Made by a program: the position numbers and the translations under genes. Shown here in pieces: positions 1 to 8,670 of a DNA stretch of 64,000 nt. The DNA is taken from the NCBI RefSeq assembly GCF_004011095.1, contig NZ_CP028129.1, positions 2,604,001 to 2,668,000 of the forward strand, read 5' to 3'. How positions within the stretch are numbered: the stretch's first letter is position 1; each line of letters begins with the position of its first letter. The notes beneath the pieces are model-generated. The model had not been told where the DNA came from, ran no database searches, and saw only the letters and a list, made by a program, of their open reading frames with translations. This stretch comes from Rathayibacter rathayi (GTDB taxonomy: Bacteria; Actinomycetota; Actinomycetes; Actinomycetales; Microbacteriaceae).

Positions 1-22
1 GTTCTTCGTGATGGGTCGGCGA

Positions 23-2527
23 TCAGGGGCCGGTGAGGACCTCGGGCTCGGGGGTCATCGAGATGGTAGGGATCGAGGCGGTGATCACGGTGCCGTCGGA
101 GCGGCGGGTGCCCTCGATGTCGGAGGTGGTCAGGGCGCCATGCAGGCGGCGGCCCTGGTGGCTCAGCGGCACACGGACGGGGCTGCCCGCCGCGACGTGC
201 ACGCGCTCGTCGCGGACGGTGATCGTGGCCGAGTCGCCGGTCTCGACGCTCAGCACGACCTCCGTCTGCCTCACCTCGACGCGCACGCGCGTGCCGTGGA
301 GGGTGATCCGGAAGGCGAGGCTCTCCCAGTCGTCGGGGAGGCGAGGGTCGAGCGTGATCCGCCCGGCGTGGTCGCGCATCCCGCCGAAGCCGTAGACGAG
401 GGCACTCCACACGCCGCCGGTCGAGGCGACATGGATGCCGTCCGCGGTGTTGCGGTGCAGATCGGCGAGGTCGACGAAGAGCGCCGACAGGAAGTAACGG
501 CGGGCGAGGTCGCCGTAGCCGACCTCCGCCGCGATGATCGACTGCACGACGGCCGAGAGAGTCGAGTCGCCGGTGGTCAGCGCGTCGTAGTACTCAAAGT
601 CGGCGCGCTTCTGCTCGGCAGTGAACTCGTTGCCCTGCAGCAGCAGCGCGAGCACGACATCGGCCTGCTTCAGCACCTGGAAGCGGTAGATCACCAGCGG
701 GTGGAAGTGCAGCAGCAGCGGGCGCTTGCTCGCCGGAGTGTTCTCGAGGTCCCACAACTCCTTCTCGAGGAAGGCCGCGTCCTGCGGGTGGATGCCCGCC
801 CGGGCGTCGAAGGGGATGTACATCTTCTCGGCGGCGCGCGCCCACTCGAGCACCTCGCCCTCGTCGAGGGCAAGGCGGTCGGACATCCGCTCGTACGCGG
901 CCGGCTCGACGGCCCTGAGCAGCTCGACAGCACGCGCGGCGGAGCGGAGGTTCGACCGGGCCATGACGTTCGTGTACAGGTTGTCGTTCACGACGGTCGT
1001 GTACTCGTCCGGCCCCGTCACTCCATGAATGTGGAAGTGGTCGTCGCCGTTGCTGCGCCAAAAGCCCAGGTCGGCCCACATCCGCGCGGTCTCGACCAGG
1101 ATGTCGATCGCTCCGCGAGCAAGGAAGTCGTCGTCTCCGGTCGCGCCCACGTACTGCATCAGCGCATACGAGATGTCGGCGTCGATGTGATACTGCGCGG
1201 TGCCGGCGGCGTAGTACGCCGACGACTCCTGCCCGTTGATGGTGCGCCACGGGAACAGCGCGCCGCGCTGATTGAGTTCCGCCGCCCGCGAGCGGGCCGC
1301 CTCGAGCATGTTCTGGCGGAAGCGCAGAGCGTTACGGGCGACGAGAGGCGCCGTGTAGCTGAGGAACGGGAGGACGTAGACCTCGGTGTCCCAGAAGTAA
1401 TGGCCGCCGTATCCGGAGCCCGAGACGCCCTTGGCCGCGACTCCGCCGCCGTCGGTGCGGGCGGTGGACTGCGCGAGCTGGAAGAGGTTCCAGCGGATGG
1501 CCTGCTGGATCGCGGGCTGGCCGTCGAGCTGCACGTCGGAGCGGGTCCAGAAGTCGTCGAGCCACTCGCGCTGCTTGGTGAACTGCTCCTCGACCGGAGT
1601 CTCACGGGCGCGGTCGAGCGTGCGATCGCAGCGGTCGGCGAGCTCGCGCACGGGCACGCCGCGGGAGGTGTGGTAGGTCAGCGTCTTGATCAGGCGCACC
1701 GGGCGGCCGACCTTGGCCTGCACGCGGTAGACGTGCTTGGCGAGGTCGTCGTCGATCTGGGACGTCTGATCCCACTCGTTCTCGGTCTCGAGCTGGTGCT
1801 CGGCGCCACACGCGACCGTCATCTGCGAGTTGGTGGTGCGGTAGCCGAGGAGGTAGCGCGTGCCGCTCACGCGCTTGAGTCGGGGCTGGAGCACCCGGTC
1901 CTCGAACGACTCCGCCTTGCGCGGGTCGAAGCCGGCGCCCTCGCTGCCGGAGGGGGCGTGGTACTCGTCCACTCCGTCCTGACGGTTAAGGATCTGGCTC
2001 GAGATGAGCACGGAGGCGTCGGCGTCGAGCATCTCGACCTCGTAATCGAGGATCGCGAGGTGCCGGTCGGTGAACGAGACCAGGCGACGCGACCGGAGCA
2101 GCACGCGCTTACCGGACGGGGTGCGCCACTCCAGCTCGCGGGTGAGCACGCCGTTCGCGAAGTCAAGGCGCCGCGAATACGCGAGGACGTCGGCCTCGCT
2201 GAGCACGAACGGCTCGTCGTCAACGTAGAGACGGACGATCTTCGCGTCGGGCACGTTCACGATGGTCTGGCCGACGCGGGCGAAACCGAACGCCTCCTCC
2301 GCGTGGCGGATCGGCCAGGTCTCGTGGAACCCGTTGATGAACGTCCCGTAGGCGTAGCCGTCGCGCCCCTCCTCCACGTTGCCGCGCAGGCCCAGGTAGC
2401 CGTTGCCGGTGGCGAACAGCGTCTCGGTGCGGCCCTGCAGCTCGGAGGCGAACTCGGTCTCGGCGAGGGCCCACTCGTCGATCGGGAAGCGGTTCCGGTC
2501 CAGCGGGTCGGCGGTGATGGGGTTCAT
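23..2527 (-). CDS. Glycoside hydrolase family 65 disaccharide phosphorylase (maltose/trehalose/kojibiose type)
   Basis: This 834-residue protein has the length and organisation of GH65 enzymes, which split an alpha-glucosidic disaccharide with phosphate into beta-glucose-1-phosphate and a monosaccharide in the cytoplasm. The early part carries the family pattern GNGYLGLRGN and FINGFHE; the catalytic barrel carries GPDEY, whose Glu (about residue 508) is the expected general acid; WRNL/KQADVV-type segments and a C-terminal beta-sandwich follow. The ATG overlaps the stop of the beta-phosphoglucomutase gene (ATGA), so the two are translationally coupled. The pairing is the standard one: the phosphorylase makes beta-glucose-1-P and the mutase turns it into glucose-6-P. 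The exact disaccharide cannot be read from the sequence. Confidence 0.93.
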   Translation of the reverse strand: MNPITADPLDRNRFPIDEWALAETEFASELQGRTETLFATGNGYLGLRGNVEEGRDGYAYGTFINGFHETWPIRHAEEAFGFARVGQTIVNVPDAKIVRLYVDDEPFVLSEADVLAYSRRLDFANGVLTRELEWRTPSGKRVLLRSRRLVSFTDRHLAILDYEVEMLDADASVLISSQILNRQDGVDEYHAPSGSEGAGFDPRKAESFEDRVLQPRLKRVSGTRYLLGYRTTNSQMTVACGAEHQLETENEWDQTSQIDDDLAKHVYRVQAKVGRPVRLIKTLTYHTSRGVPVRELADRCDRTLDRARETPVEEQFTKQREWLDDFWTRSDVQLDGQPAIQQAIRWNLFQLAQSTARTDGGGVAAKGVSGSGYGGHYFWDTEVYVLPFLSYTAPLVARNALRFRQNMLEAARSRAAELNQRGALFPWRTINGQESSAYYAAGTAQYHIDADISYALMQYVGATGDDDFLARGAIDILVETARMWADLGFWRSNGDDHFHIHGVTGPDEYTTVVNDNLYTNVMARSNLRSAARAVELLRAVEPAAYERMSDRLALDEGEVLEWARAAEKMYIPFDARAGIHPQDAAFLEKELWDLENTPASKRPLLLHFHPLVIYRFQVLKQADVVLALLLQGNEFTAEQKRADFEYYDALTTGDSTLSAVVQSIIAAEVGYGDLARRYFLSALFVDLADLHRNTADGIHVASTGGVWSALVYGFGGMRDHAGRITLDPRLPDDWESLAFRITLHGTRVRVEVRQTEVVLSVETGDSATITVRDERVHVAAGSPVRVPLSHQGRRLHGALTTSDIEGTRRSDGTVITASIPTISMTPEPEVLTGP

Positions 2528-3303
2528 GCGGCGTCCTCGGGGGCGGGGGCGGTGGGGAGGAAGGGGAGCAGCTCGGCCAGATCGTCCACGACCAGGTCGG
2601 CACCGTGCTCAAGCAGGGTGTCGGCGCCGACTCCGCGGTCGACACCGACGACGAGGCCGAAGCCGCCGGCCCGGCCCGCGGCGACCCCGGAGTGCGCGTC
2701 CTCGAGGACGGCGCAGTCGGCCGCCGCAAGGCCCAGGAGTTCGGCCGCGTAGAGGTAGGTGTCGGGCGCGGGCTTGCCGGCGATCGCGCGCTCGGCGGCG
2801 AGGAGTCCGTCGACGACGACCTCGAAGCGCTCGCGCAGGCCCGCGGCCTCGAGCACCGGCACGCCGTTGCGGGAGGAGGTCACCACGGCGACCTCGACGC
2901 CCGAGGCGATCGCGGCGTCGACGAAGCGGAGCGAGCCCGGGTAGGGCGCGACTCCGTTCTCGGCGAGGGTGCGGTTGAAGGCGTCGTTCTTGCGGTTGCC
3001 GAGCCCGCAGACGGTCTCGAGCGACGGGTCGTCCGCCGGCGTGCCCTCGGGCAGGGTGATGCCGCGCGAGGCGAGGAGCGCCCGGACGCCGTCGTAGCGC
3101 GGGCGGCCGTCGATGTACCGGAAGTAGTCGGCGTCGGTGTAGCCCTCGGCGACACCGCGCGAGGAGAGGTACTCCGTGAACAGCCGCGACCAGGCCTGCA
3201 TGTGCACGTCGGCGGTCGGCGTCAGCACTCCGTCGAGGTCGAACAGGAGCGCGCGGACTCCGCGGAGAGCGGAGGCGTCGGGGCGCGTCAGGGATGCAAT
3301 CAC
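2524..3303 (-). CDS. Beta-phosphoglucomutase family HAD hydrolase
   Basis: A HAD-superfamily protein of about 259 residues with the nucleophile motif FDLDGVLTPTADVH, a helical cap, the Ser motif VVTSS, the Lys of AGKPAPDTY and the acidic loop VLEDAHSG. These match beta-phosphoglucomutase, which converts beta-glucose-1-P to glucose-6-P. The frame is open upstream, but a GTG at 3303 is preferred: it is preceded by AGAGG about nine bases away and gives a product beginning just before the HAD core. The gene precedes the GH65 phosphorylase and overlaps it by four bases, forming a disaccharide-use operon. The N-terminal extension available from an upstream ATG is arginine-rich and looks non-coding. 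Confidence 0.9.
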   Translation of the reverse strand: MIASLTRPDASALRGVRALLFDLDGVLTPTADVHMQAWSRLFTEYLSSRGVAEGYTDADYFRYIDGRPRYDGVRALLASRGITLPEGTPADDPSLETVCGLGNRKNDAFNRTLAENGVAPYPGSLRFVDAAIASGVEVAVVTSSRNGVPVLEAAGLRERFEVVVDGLLAAERAIAGKPAPDTYLYAAELLGLAAADCAVLEDAHSGVAAGRAGGFGLVVGVDRGVGADTLLEHGADLVVDDLAELLPFLPTAPAPEDAA

Positions 3304-3421
3304 GGCGGGGGACCTCTGATCGGGGGCAGGCGTTCGGCGGTTCCGCCGATGACGGTCATCCGCCGCGGGACGGTCGTCCGTCGCGGACTGGACGTATCGT
3401 ATACGGCCCCAGGTCACCGTA

Positions 3422-3435
3422 TGGAACCGTTTACA
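3422..3435. promoter_or_regulatory. Probable LacI-family operator
   Basis: The sequence TGGAACCGTTTACA, about 120 bases upstream of the mutase start, resembles operators of LacI-family sugar repressors: two A/T half-sites around a central CG. It lies where the promoter of the disaccharide phosphorylase operon should be. No LacI gene is in the window, so the regulator is inferred. A GTATAC palindrome sits about 20 bases downstream toward the gene. Confidence 0.45.
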
Positions 3436-3956
3436 CGTCCGTCATCTCTGCGCCATTCACGGAGTCGATCCGCGCCGCGGCGGGGCGACGCCGCCCGAGC
3501 GGAAGCATCAGCGGGGTGCCCGAGGTCGGGTCGGTGCTGAGGCCGTCGACGACCGTCCGGTCGCCGTAGCCGAGGGTGACCCCCTCGGCCGTCAGGGTGT
3601 GCGCGGTGGTCCCAGTGAGTCTCCCGCGCTGTTGCTGCGGACGATGAGCTAGCGCCCCGAGGACGCCGGTGACCACTCCGACCGGGTAGAGCAGACCCAG
3701 CCCGGACTGCCCGACGACGTCGGCGACGAGCACAAGCAGCGCGCCGACGAGGGATGAGGAGCGAGGCGGGCCCGATCAGGCGGGCGGCGATCGGGCCGGA
3801 GAGGAAGGCCACGAGGGCGATCGGACCGGCGGCGGTCGTCGCGAAGGCGATCAGCCCGACCGCCGCGACGATCACGACGAGGCGCGTCGCGGTGACGCGG
3901 ATGCCCAGGGCGGGCGCGGTGGCGGCGAGCAGGGCGAGGGTGGTGGCGCGGGGCAC
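3431..3956 (-). pseudogene. Wreck of an iron-siderophore ABC transporter (FecCD permease fused to FecE ATPase remnants)
   Basis: Reading the minus strand from a GTG at 3956, one frame gives a typical FecCD C-terminal half (GIRVTATRLVV, AAGPIALVAFLSGPIAARL, GPASLLIP). At about 3750 the reading must shift frame to continue with SLVGALLVLVADVVGQ and LLYPVGVVTGVLG, and it shifts again to give LIVRSNSAGDSLG, the expected permease end. Next comes LTAEGVTLGYGDRTVVDGLS, the first strand of a FecE-type ATPase, joined directly to DPTSGTPLMLPLGRR, which resembles the end of such ATPases; the whole nucleotide-binding core is missing. The permease also lacks its N-terminal half and no substrate-binding protein gene precedes it. 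This is an inactivated operon with deletions and at least two frameshifts. Confidence 0.85.
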
Positions 3957-4013
3957 TGTTTCTTTTCGAGAGGCGGTGCGGGAGGCGGCCGGCGGTCCGA
4001 GTGGCCCGGGTAC

Positions 4014-4032
4014 TAAGGGCAGCCTAACCAAA
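4014..4032 (-). promoter_or_regulatory. DtxR/IdeR-type iron box
   Basis: TAAGGGCAGCCTAACCAAA matches the actinobacterial iron-repressor consensus TTAGGTTAGCCTAACCTAA at 15 of 19 positions, including an intact right half-site AGCCTAACC. It sits about 60 bases upstream of the decayed siderophore transporter, which is where an iron-responsive operator is expected. The regulator itself is not in the window. Confidence 0.65.
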
Positions 4033-4143
4033 GAATGTGCAGGTTCTTAGCCGTGGGGGCGGGCCGCGGTGCGCAACCGAGGTCAGAAGGGCCTCAAGCG
4101 GCCTCAAGCGGGGCTCGGGTCTTTTCCGCCTCGGTTACGAACG

Positions 4144-4671
4144 TCAGGCCGTCGCGAGCTTCTCGACGGTGCGCAGGTTCCGGGTCGTCGTGGTCGAGCG
4201 GTAGGCGGAGCGGGCAAGGATCCTCGCGATGGGAGTGTCCGTGGAGGATCCGCGCGGGCAACGCCAATAGAGGACGCCGGCACCGCGGCGGATCAGCTCG
4301 ACCGCCGGGTCGGGATCGCCGATCGCTGCCAGCGCAGCGTCGAGCGCCTCGTCGTCGGAGCCGAAGACGACAGAGGGGTGCGCCTCGTCGTCGATTCGCG
4401 GGAACGGGTAGGCAGCGAGCACCGCGGCGAGCGCCTCCTGCGTCACGAGCACGATCCAGGCGTCGTAGCCGAACCGCTCGGCGAGCGCCGCTTCGAGCGC
4501 GGGCTTCAGTTCGGCGGCGAGGCGATCGGAGTCGAAGGCCGCATTGCCGCTCGCCAGCACCGTCCGCACCCGCTCCCCTCCGACACCGGCGACCGTCTCG
4601 GCCAGTTCCGCGTTGCGGACGGTGCGCCCGTTGACATTCACTCCGCGCAGGAGGGCGAGAAAACGGGTCAT
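4144..4671 (-). CDS. DUF1697 family protein
   Basis: A 175-residue protein starting MTRFLALLRGVNVNGRTV, the hallmark opening of DUF1697, followed by the family's VLASGNAAFD segment, a basic/acidic helical region (ELKPALEAALAERFGYDAWIV) and the C-terminal RSAYRSTTTTRNLRTVEKL pattern. DUF1697 proteins are small cytoplasmic proteins of unknown function. The ATG at 4671 is chosen because the motif begins there, although the frame is open much further upstream. It is divergent from the next gene with only 23 bases between the two starts, so either its mRNA or its neighbour's is probably leaderless or the starts are slightly downstream. Confidence 0.9.
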   Translation of the reverse strand: MTRFLALLRGVNVNGRTVRNAELAETVAGVGGERVRTVLASGNAAFDSDRLAAELKPALEAALAERFGYDAWIVLVTQEALAAVLAAYPFPRIDDEAHPSVVFGSDDEALDAALAAIGDPDPAVELIRRGAGVLYWRCPRGSSTDTPIARILARSAYRSTTTTRNLRTVEKLATA

Positions 4672-4694
4672 GCGGCCGACGGTAGCGTGACGGC

Positions 4695-5438
4695 ATGGCG
4701 CTGGGAAGCGGACGACGACCTCGGCGGACCCTCGAGGAGGAGATCCGGCTCGCGAGCGAGCGCGGACCGGGCACGAGGACGCGCGCGGAGCTGGTGCCTC
4801 CCTCCGGCCGCCGCCTGGTGCTGCCGCCCAGATCGGGCACGCTGCTGCGCGTCGATGTGGACGCACTGGTGGCGCTCGCCGCGCGCGAGGACCTGCTGGT
4901 TGCGGTGGAGCGAAGGCTCGGCGAGCACGCGGTGGCCGCGACTCCGCTGCTCTCGTGGTGGTCGGCGACCCCGTCCGTCCCGGGCGAGGAGGAGGAGCGT
5001 CGGCTCGACGCGCTCGTGCTGCGGACGGTGGAGCTCGGGGCGGGGCCGGCGGAGGACGTGGATTCGCGGCTGCGGGCGCGGGCGCGCGCGGGCGACCTGG
5101 ACGCACTCGGCTCGGCGCTGGCACTTCTGGCGCGCATCCCCGACCCGCCGGCGGCGTTCCAGGATGTGGACGGTTTCCTGCGCGTGATGGTGCCGGAGTC
5201 GCCGTTCGAGCGGCGGCTCGAGGTGCTGGCGGAGGCGCGGGGCGCGGCGGGAGCACTGCTGGTGCTGCTCCGGGACTGCGCGTTCACGGCGACGCTGCCG
5301 CGGCGGCGCTCGGCAATCGCGGCGATGAGCGAGCGGGTGCGGGTGTTTGCGGAACCGGGACGACTGGACTCCGCGCGGCTGGATGTGCTGGCGGAGGCGG
5401 TGGACGCGGCGCTGGAGAAGCGGTGGACAGTGCTCTGA
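4695..5438 (+). CDS. Hypothetical protein, alpha-helical
   Basis: I do not recognise a family. The 247-residue product is rich in Ala, Leu, Arg and Glu and predicted mostly helical, with no signal peptide or membrane segment. It begins with a basic stretch (SGRRPRRTLEEEIRLASERG) and holds a repeat-like series of amphipathic helices (EEERRLDALVLRTVELG, DSRLRARARAGDLDALGSALALL). Coding is supported by strong third-position G/C bias and a clean ATG start divergent from the DUF1697 gene. A DNA-binding or scaffolding role would be guesswork. Confidence 0.6.
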   Translation: MALGSGRRPRRTLEEEIRLASERGPGTRTRAELVPPSGRRLVLPPRSGTLLRVDVDALVALAAREDLLVAVERRLGEHAVAATPLLSWWSATPSVPGEEEERRLDALVLRTVELGAGPAEDVDSRLRARARAGDLDALGSALALLARIPDPPAAFQDVDGFLRVMVPESPFERRLEVLAEARGAAGALLVLLRDCAFTATLPRRRSAIAAMSERVRVFAEPGRLDSARLDVLAEAVDAALEKRWTVL

Positions 5439-5507
5439 GGGCCCGCCTCCTCCCGCCGGTCGGCCGCGCCGGCTCGCTTCCGCCCGTCGGTTGCGTCCGG
5501 CTCGCGC

Positions 5508-5575
5508 GCACGCATCCGGCTCGCGAGCACGTTGGGCTCGCGCGAACACGTCCGGCTCGTAGGAACGGGCGGATC
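5508..5575. repeat. Short degenerate tandem repeat between genes
   Basis: The gap contains about four imperfect copies of a unit near 18-20 bases built on TCCGGCTCGCGNGCACG (around 5516, 5533, 5551). The copies differ at several bases. No ORF with credible coding character covers it, so it is an intergenic repeat patch of unknown role. Confidence 0.4.
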
Positions 5576-5645
5576 CGGCGAGCCGAGCGCGAGTCCACGA
5601 GCCGCAGTTCAGCGCCCGCGCACCCCGGATGAATACGCTGGACGG

Positions 5646-6923
5646 ATGCCCCTCACCGGTCTCGACCTCCGCCGTTTCCCCGCCGCCCTCACCGCAGACG
5701 GCGGACCTGACTCCGCCACCGCCGCGTGGGCCACCGCGATCAACGCCGGCTTCCACGAGAAGGAGTTCACGCCCGAGAAGCTGCGCGACTGGGCCGAGCA
5801 CATGGTCGCCGACCAGCGTGTGCTCACCGCCGTCGTCGACTCCTCCGCCCCCGAGGGGCTCGACGGCGAGGGCGTGCCGGTGGGCACCTACGCCGCGTTC
5901 CCCGGGGCGCTGCAGGTCGGGCGCGGGCGGGAGCTGGCGGCGCACCTGGTGTCGCAGGTGACCGTGCGGCCCACGCACCGGCGCCGCGGCATCCTGCGCG
6001 CGATGATCACGGAGGACCTGCGCCTGGCGAAGGAGGCCGGCACGCCGGTCGCCGCGCTCACGGCGAGCGAGGCATCCATCTACCGCCGGTTCGGCTTCGG
6101 CCGCTCGGCCTTCACCCGCTCGATCCGCGTCGACACCGGGCCGCGCTTCGGCCTGCAGACCGAACCCGCGGGCCGCGTCGAGGTCGTCTCGACGAGCTGG
6201 CTGCAGCCGCGCATCCCGGAGGTGTTCGCCGCGTTCCAGGCGTCGACCCCCGGCTCGCTGACGCGGCAGTCGCGCTACGAGGCGAACTCCGTCGGGACTG
6301 CGCCCGGCGAAACCACACCCGGCCTCGACGTCCGCTCGGCCGTGCACCTCGACGATGCCGGGACCCTCGACGGCTTCGTGACCTACCGCGCGGTCGGGCC
6401 GGAGGACGACCACATGCTCGAGATCGTCGACCTCGTCGCTCCGAACGCCGACGCCTACCTGGCGCTCTGGGGTTACCTGGGCGCGATCGACCTCGCCTCA
6501 GCGGTCACCTGGGACATGGCGCCTGTCGACGACCCGCTGACCTGGGCCCTCCGCGACGCGCGCGTCGTTCAGGTGCGGCATGTGGGCGACCTGATCTGGT
6601 TGCGGATCCTCGACGTCGCCGCCGCGTTCTCGGCTCGGCCGTGGACCGCGGATGAAACGGTCGTGGTTGACGTAATGGACGGGCTGGGGCTCGTCGGCGG
6701 GCGCTACCGGATCACTGCGGAGGGCGGCTCCGGCACGGTGGAGAACACGGAGGACGACGCCGAGCTGTCGCTGGACGTGGCGGACCTGGGGTCGCTGCTG
6801 CTGGGCTCGGTGCGGCCCTCGACCCTGGCGCGCGCCGGATTGGCGCGGCTCGTGGGAGATCGGGAGCGGGTGGACCGGCTGTTTGCGCCTGTCGCGACTC
6901 CGTACTGCATCTCGTTCTTCTAG
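5646..6923 (+). CDS. Eis-like GNAT N-acetyltransferase
   Basis: A 425-residue protein with the Eis architecture: an N-terminal GNAT fold with the acetyl-CoA loop QVTVRPTHRRRGILRAMI, a second degenerate GNAT region (EIVDLVAPNADAYLALWGYL) and a C-terminal SCP2-like sterol-carrier domain (ELSLDVADLGSLLLG). It ends in Phe-Phe; in characterised Eis proteins the C-terminal carboxylate of a terminal Phe acts as catalytic base, which fits. The family acetylates amines, including aminoglycosides, at several positions. ATG 5646 is preferred over the longer frame because the first residues (GLDLRRFP) match where the domain begins and the upstream codons overlap a repeat. Substrate unknown. Confidence 0.9.
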   Translation: MPLTGLDLRRFPAALTADGGPDSATAAWATAINAGFHEKEFTPEKLRDWAEHMVADQRVLTAVVDSSAPEGLDGEGVPVGTYAAFPGALQVGRGRELAAHLVSQVTVRPTHRRRGILRAMITEDLRLAKEAGTPVAALTASEASIYRRFGFGRSAFTRSIRVDTGPRFGLQTEPAGRVEVVSTSWLQPRIPEVFAAFQASTPGSLTRQSRYEANSVGTAPGETTPGLDVRSAVHLDDAGTLDGFVTYRAVGPEDDHMLEIVDLVAPNADAYLALWGYLGAIDLASAVTWDMAPVDDPLTWALRDARVVQVRHVGDLIWLRILDVAAAFSARPWTADETVVVDVMDGLGLVGGRYRITAEGGSGTVENTEDDAELSLDVADLGSLLLGSVRPSTLARAGLARLVGDRERVDRLFAPVATPYCISFF

Positions 6924-6968
6924 GCGGCTCGGGGGCTCGGTCGTCTCGGGCGGCTCGCCAAGGCAGGC

Positions 6969-7150
6969 GTGCGATTCGCAGGACCGCGTGCGATTCGCAG
7001 GACATTCGTGCACAACCGGGCTTTTTCCCGTGTGGAATCCGGCGTGACGTCGAGATCCCCTGCTAATCGCACGCGGTCCTGCACATCGGACGGTGCCCCT
7101 GCACATCGGACAGTCCCCTGCGAAGCGGACAGTCCCCTGCGAATCGCGCG
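6969..7150. repeat. Intergenic repeat cluster with an 18-bp perfect inverted repeat
   Basis: This 323-base gap between the acetyltransferase and the protease contains a 16-base direct repeat (GTGCGATTCGCAGGAC at 6969 and 6988) on the left. On the right, four degenerate copies of the opposite-orientation unit CCTGCNNATCGGAC / CCTGCGAATCGC run from about 7078 to 7150. The outer blocks form a perfect 18-bp inverted repeat (GCAGGACCGCGTGCGATT, 6978-6995, against 7065-7082) with a 69-base loop. No gene is visible in it. Confidence 0.7.
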
Positions 7151-7246
7151 TCCGGCCACCCGGACTGCCAGCCTCCTCCGGGCGTCCGCGCATCCCGCGT
7201 CGGTCATGCTGGAAGATCCCGTCCCCGACACTGCCAGGAGGTCCGC

Positions 7247-8428
7247 GTGGGTGCATCCGTCATCGTCGATGTCATCGTCGTGCTGAGTCTCGTCGGCGCG
7301 CTCGTCGACGGACTGCGGCGCGGCCTTCTCCGCACCCTCGGTGGCCTCGCGGGCATCGTCGCCGGCGCGATCGGCGCCTCCTTCGCTGTGCCCGCTGTCT
7401 CGTCGTGGGCGGCCGGCAGCGAGTGGCGCCTGCTCGCCGTGATCGGCACCGCCGTGCTGCTGCTGGGCGTCGGCTACGCGATCGGAGCCGGGCTGGGCGC
7501 GGTCATCGGCCGCGGCGCGGACCGGGTGAAGCTCGGCCTGCTCGATCGGCTGGCGGGAGGCGTCGCCGGCGTCGCGATCACCGGCCTGGTCTGGATCGCC
7601 ATCACCTCGGCCGTCTCCCTCCTCGGCGTCCCCCTCGTCACCACCTCCGTCGCTGGCTCGACCGTGGTCCGCGCGATCGACGACCTCACCCCCTCCCCCG
7701 TCCGCGCCCTCCTCGCGCAGCTTCAGTCGACCGTCGTCGATGAGGGCACCTCCTGGGTCGTCGAGGCGCTCGACGCGCCGACGCAGGCGCCCACCATCCC
7801 CACTGTGGCGACCGACGACCCGGAGGTCGCCGCCGCCACCCGCTCGGTCGTGCGCGTCTCCGGCACGGCCTGGGCCTGCGATATCGGAGTGACGGGCAGC
7901 GGCTTCGTCGTCTCGGATGACCGCGTGATCACCAACGCGCATGTGGTGGCCGGGGTCTCGGAGCCGGTCGTCGAGGCTCCGGGCGAGGCACCGCGCAGCG
8001 GCCGGGTGGTCTACCTGGACCCGGCCGCCGATCTCGCGGTGATCGCCGTGGACGGCCTGGACGCCGCTCCGCTCGTGCTCGATGACGCCGTGGCGACCGG
8101 GGATGACGCCGTCGTCGCGGGCTACCCCTTCGGTGGCCCGCTGACGCTCGGCTCCGCGGAGGTCTCCTCCGACGCGACGGTCTCGCTGATAGTCGATGGC
8201 GCGCCGACCTCGCGCGAGGTGCTGACGCTCGCCGCGGTGGTCAACCAGGGCAATTCGGGCGGTCCGCTGCTCTCGCTCGAGGGCACCGTCTCGGGCGTCG
8301 TCTTCGGCAAGGCCGCCTCGGTCGACAACGTCGGCTACGCCATCCCGCTCGCGGTGCTCTCGCCCGTAGCGGCGCAGGCTCCGTCGCTGACGGACGCGGT
8401 GGATCCGGGGGCCTGCCGCTCGACGTAA
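7247..8428 (+). CDS. MarP-like membrane serine protease (CvpA + trypsin-like domains)
   Basis: A 393-residue protein with about four N-terminal membrane helices of the CvpA/colicin V production type (VIVDVIVVLSLVGALVDGLRRG through the LLGVPLVTT region), then a chymotrypsin-like protease domain. The triad is visible: His232 in TNAHVVAG, Asp262 in AADLAVIAVD, Ser337 in NQGNSGGPL. This is the layout of Mycobacterium MarP, a periplasmic protease needed for acid and oxidative stress tolerance that acts on cell-wall hydrolases. A Cys in TAWACDIG may form the family's regulatory disulfide. GTG 7247 begins the first membrane helix. Confidence 0.92.
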   Translation: MGASVIVDVIVVLSLVGALVDGLRRGLLRTLGGLAGIVAGAIGASFAVPAVSSWAAGSEWRLLAVIGTAVLLLGVGYAIGAGLGAVIGRGADRVKLGLLDRLAGGVAGVAITGLVWIAITSAVSLLGVPLVTTSVAGSTVVRAIDDLTPSPVRALLAQLQSTVVDEGTSWVVEALDAPTQAPTIPTVATDDPEVAAATRSVVRVSGTAWACDIGVTGSGFVVSDDRVITNAHVVAGVSEPVVEAPGEAPRSGRVVYLDPAADLAVIAVDGLDAAPLVLDDAVATGDDAVVAGYPFGGPLTLGSAEVSSDATVSLIVDGAPTSREVLTLAAVVNQGNSGGPLLSLEGTVSGVVFGKAASVDNVGYAIPLAVLSPVAAQAPSLTDAVDPGACRST

Positions 8429-8670
8429 GCGGTTGAGAGCAGCAAGCGGCGGTCACCGGTCCGCGCGCTTCCACGCAGCGTAGTCGCGCGCTCAACGCAC
8501 ACTCAGCGCGGTACACGGCGTGCTCCTTCGGGGGATCGTCTCGCGCCCAGCCCTTCCCTTCCGAATCACTTGTGAGCTACCTTCAGGTTCATCGCTGACA
8601 CAAATGCACCAGCGACCGAGCCCGAGACTCACGCCGAGGGCTGGATCCCATCCCTGACCCCGGAGGAAGA

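Noticed and set aside
8..2752. 914-residue open frame on the plus strand opposite the GH65 gene
   Set aside because: Low-complexity Gly/Ala/Arg/Val composition typical of an antisense frame in high-GC DNA; the minus strand holds a clear GH65 enzyme.
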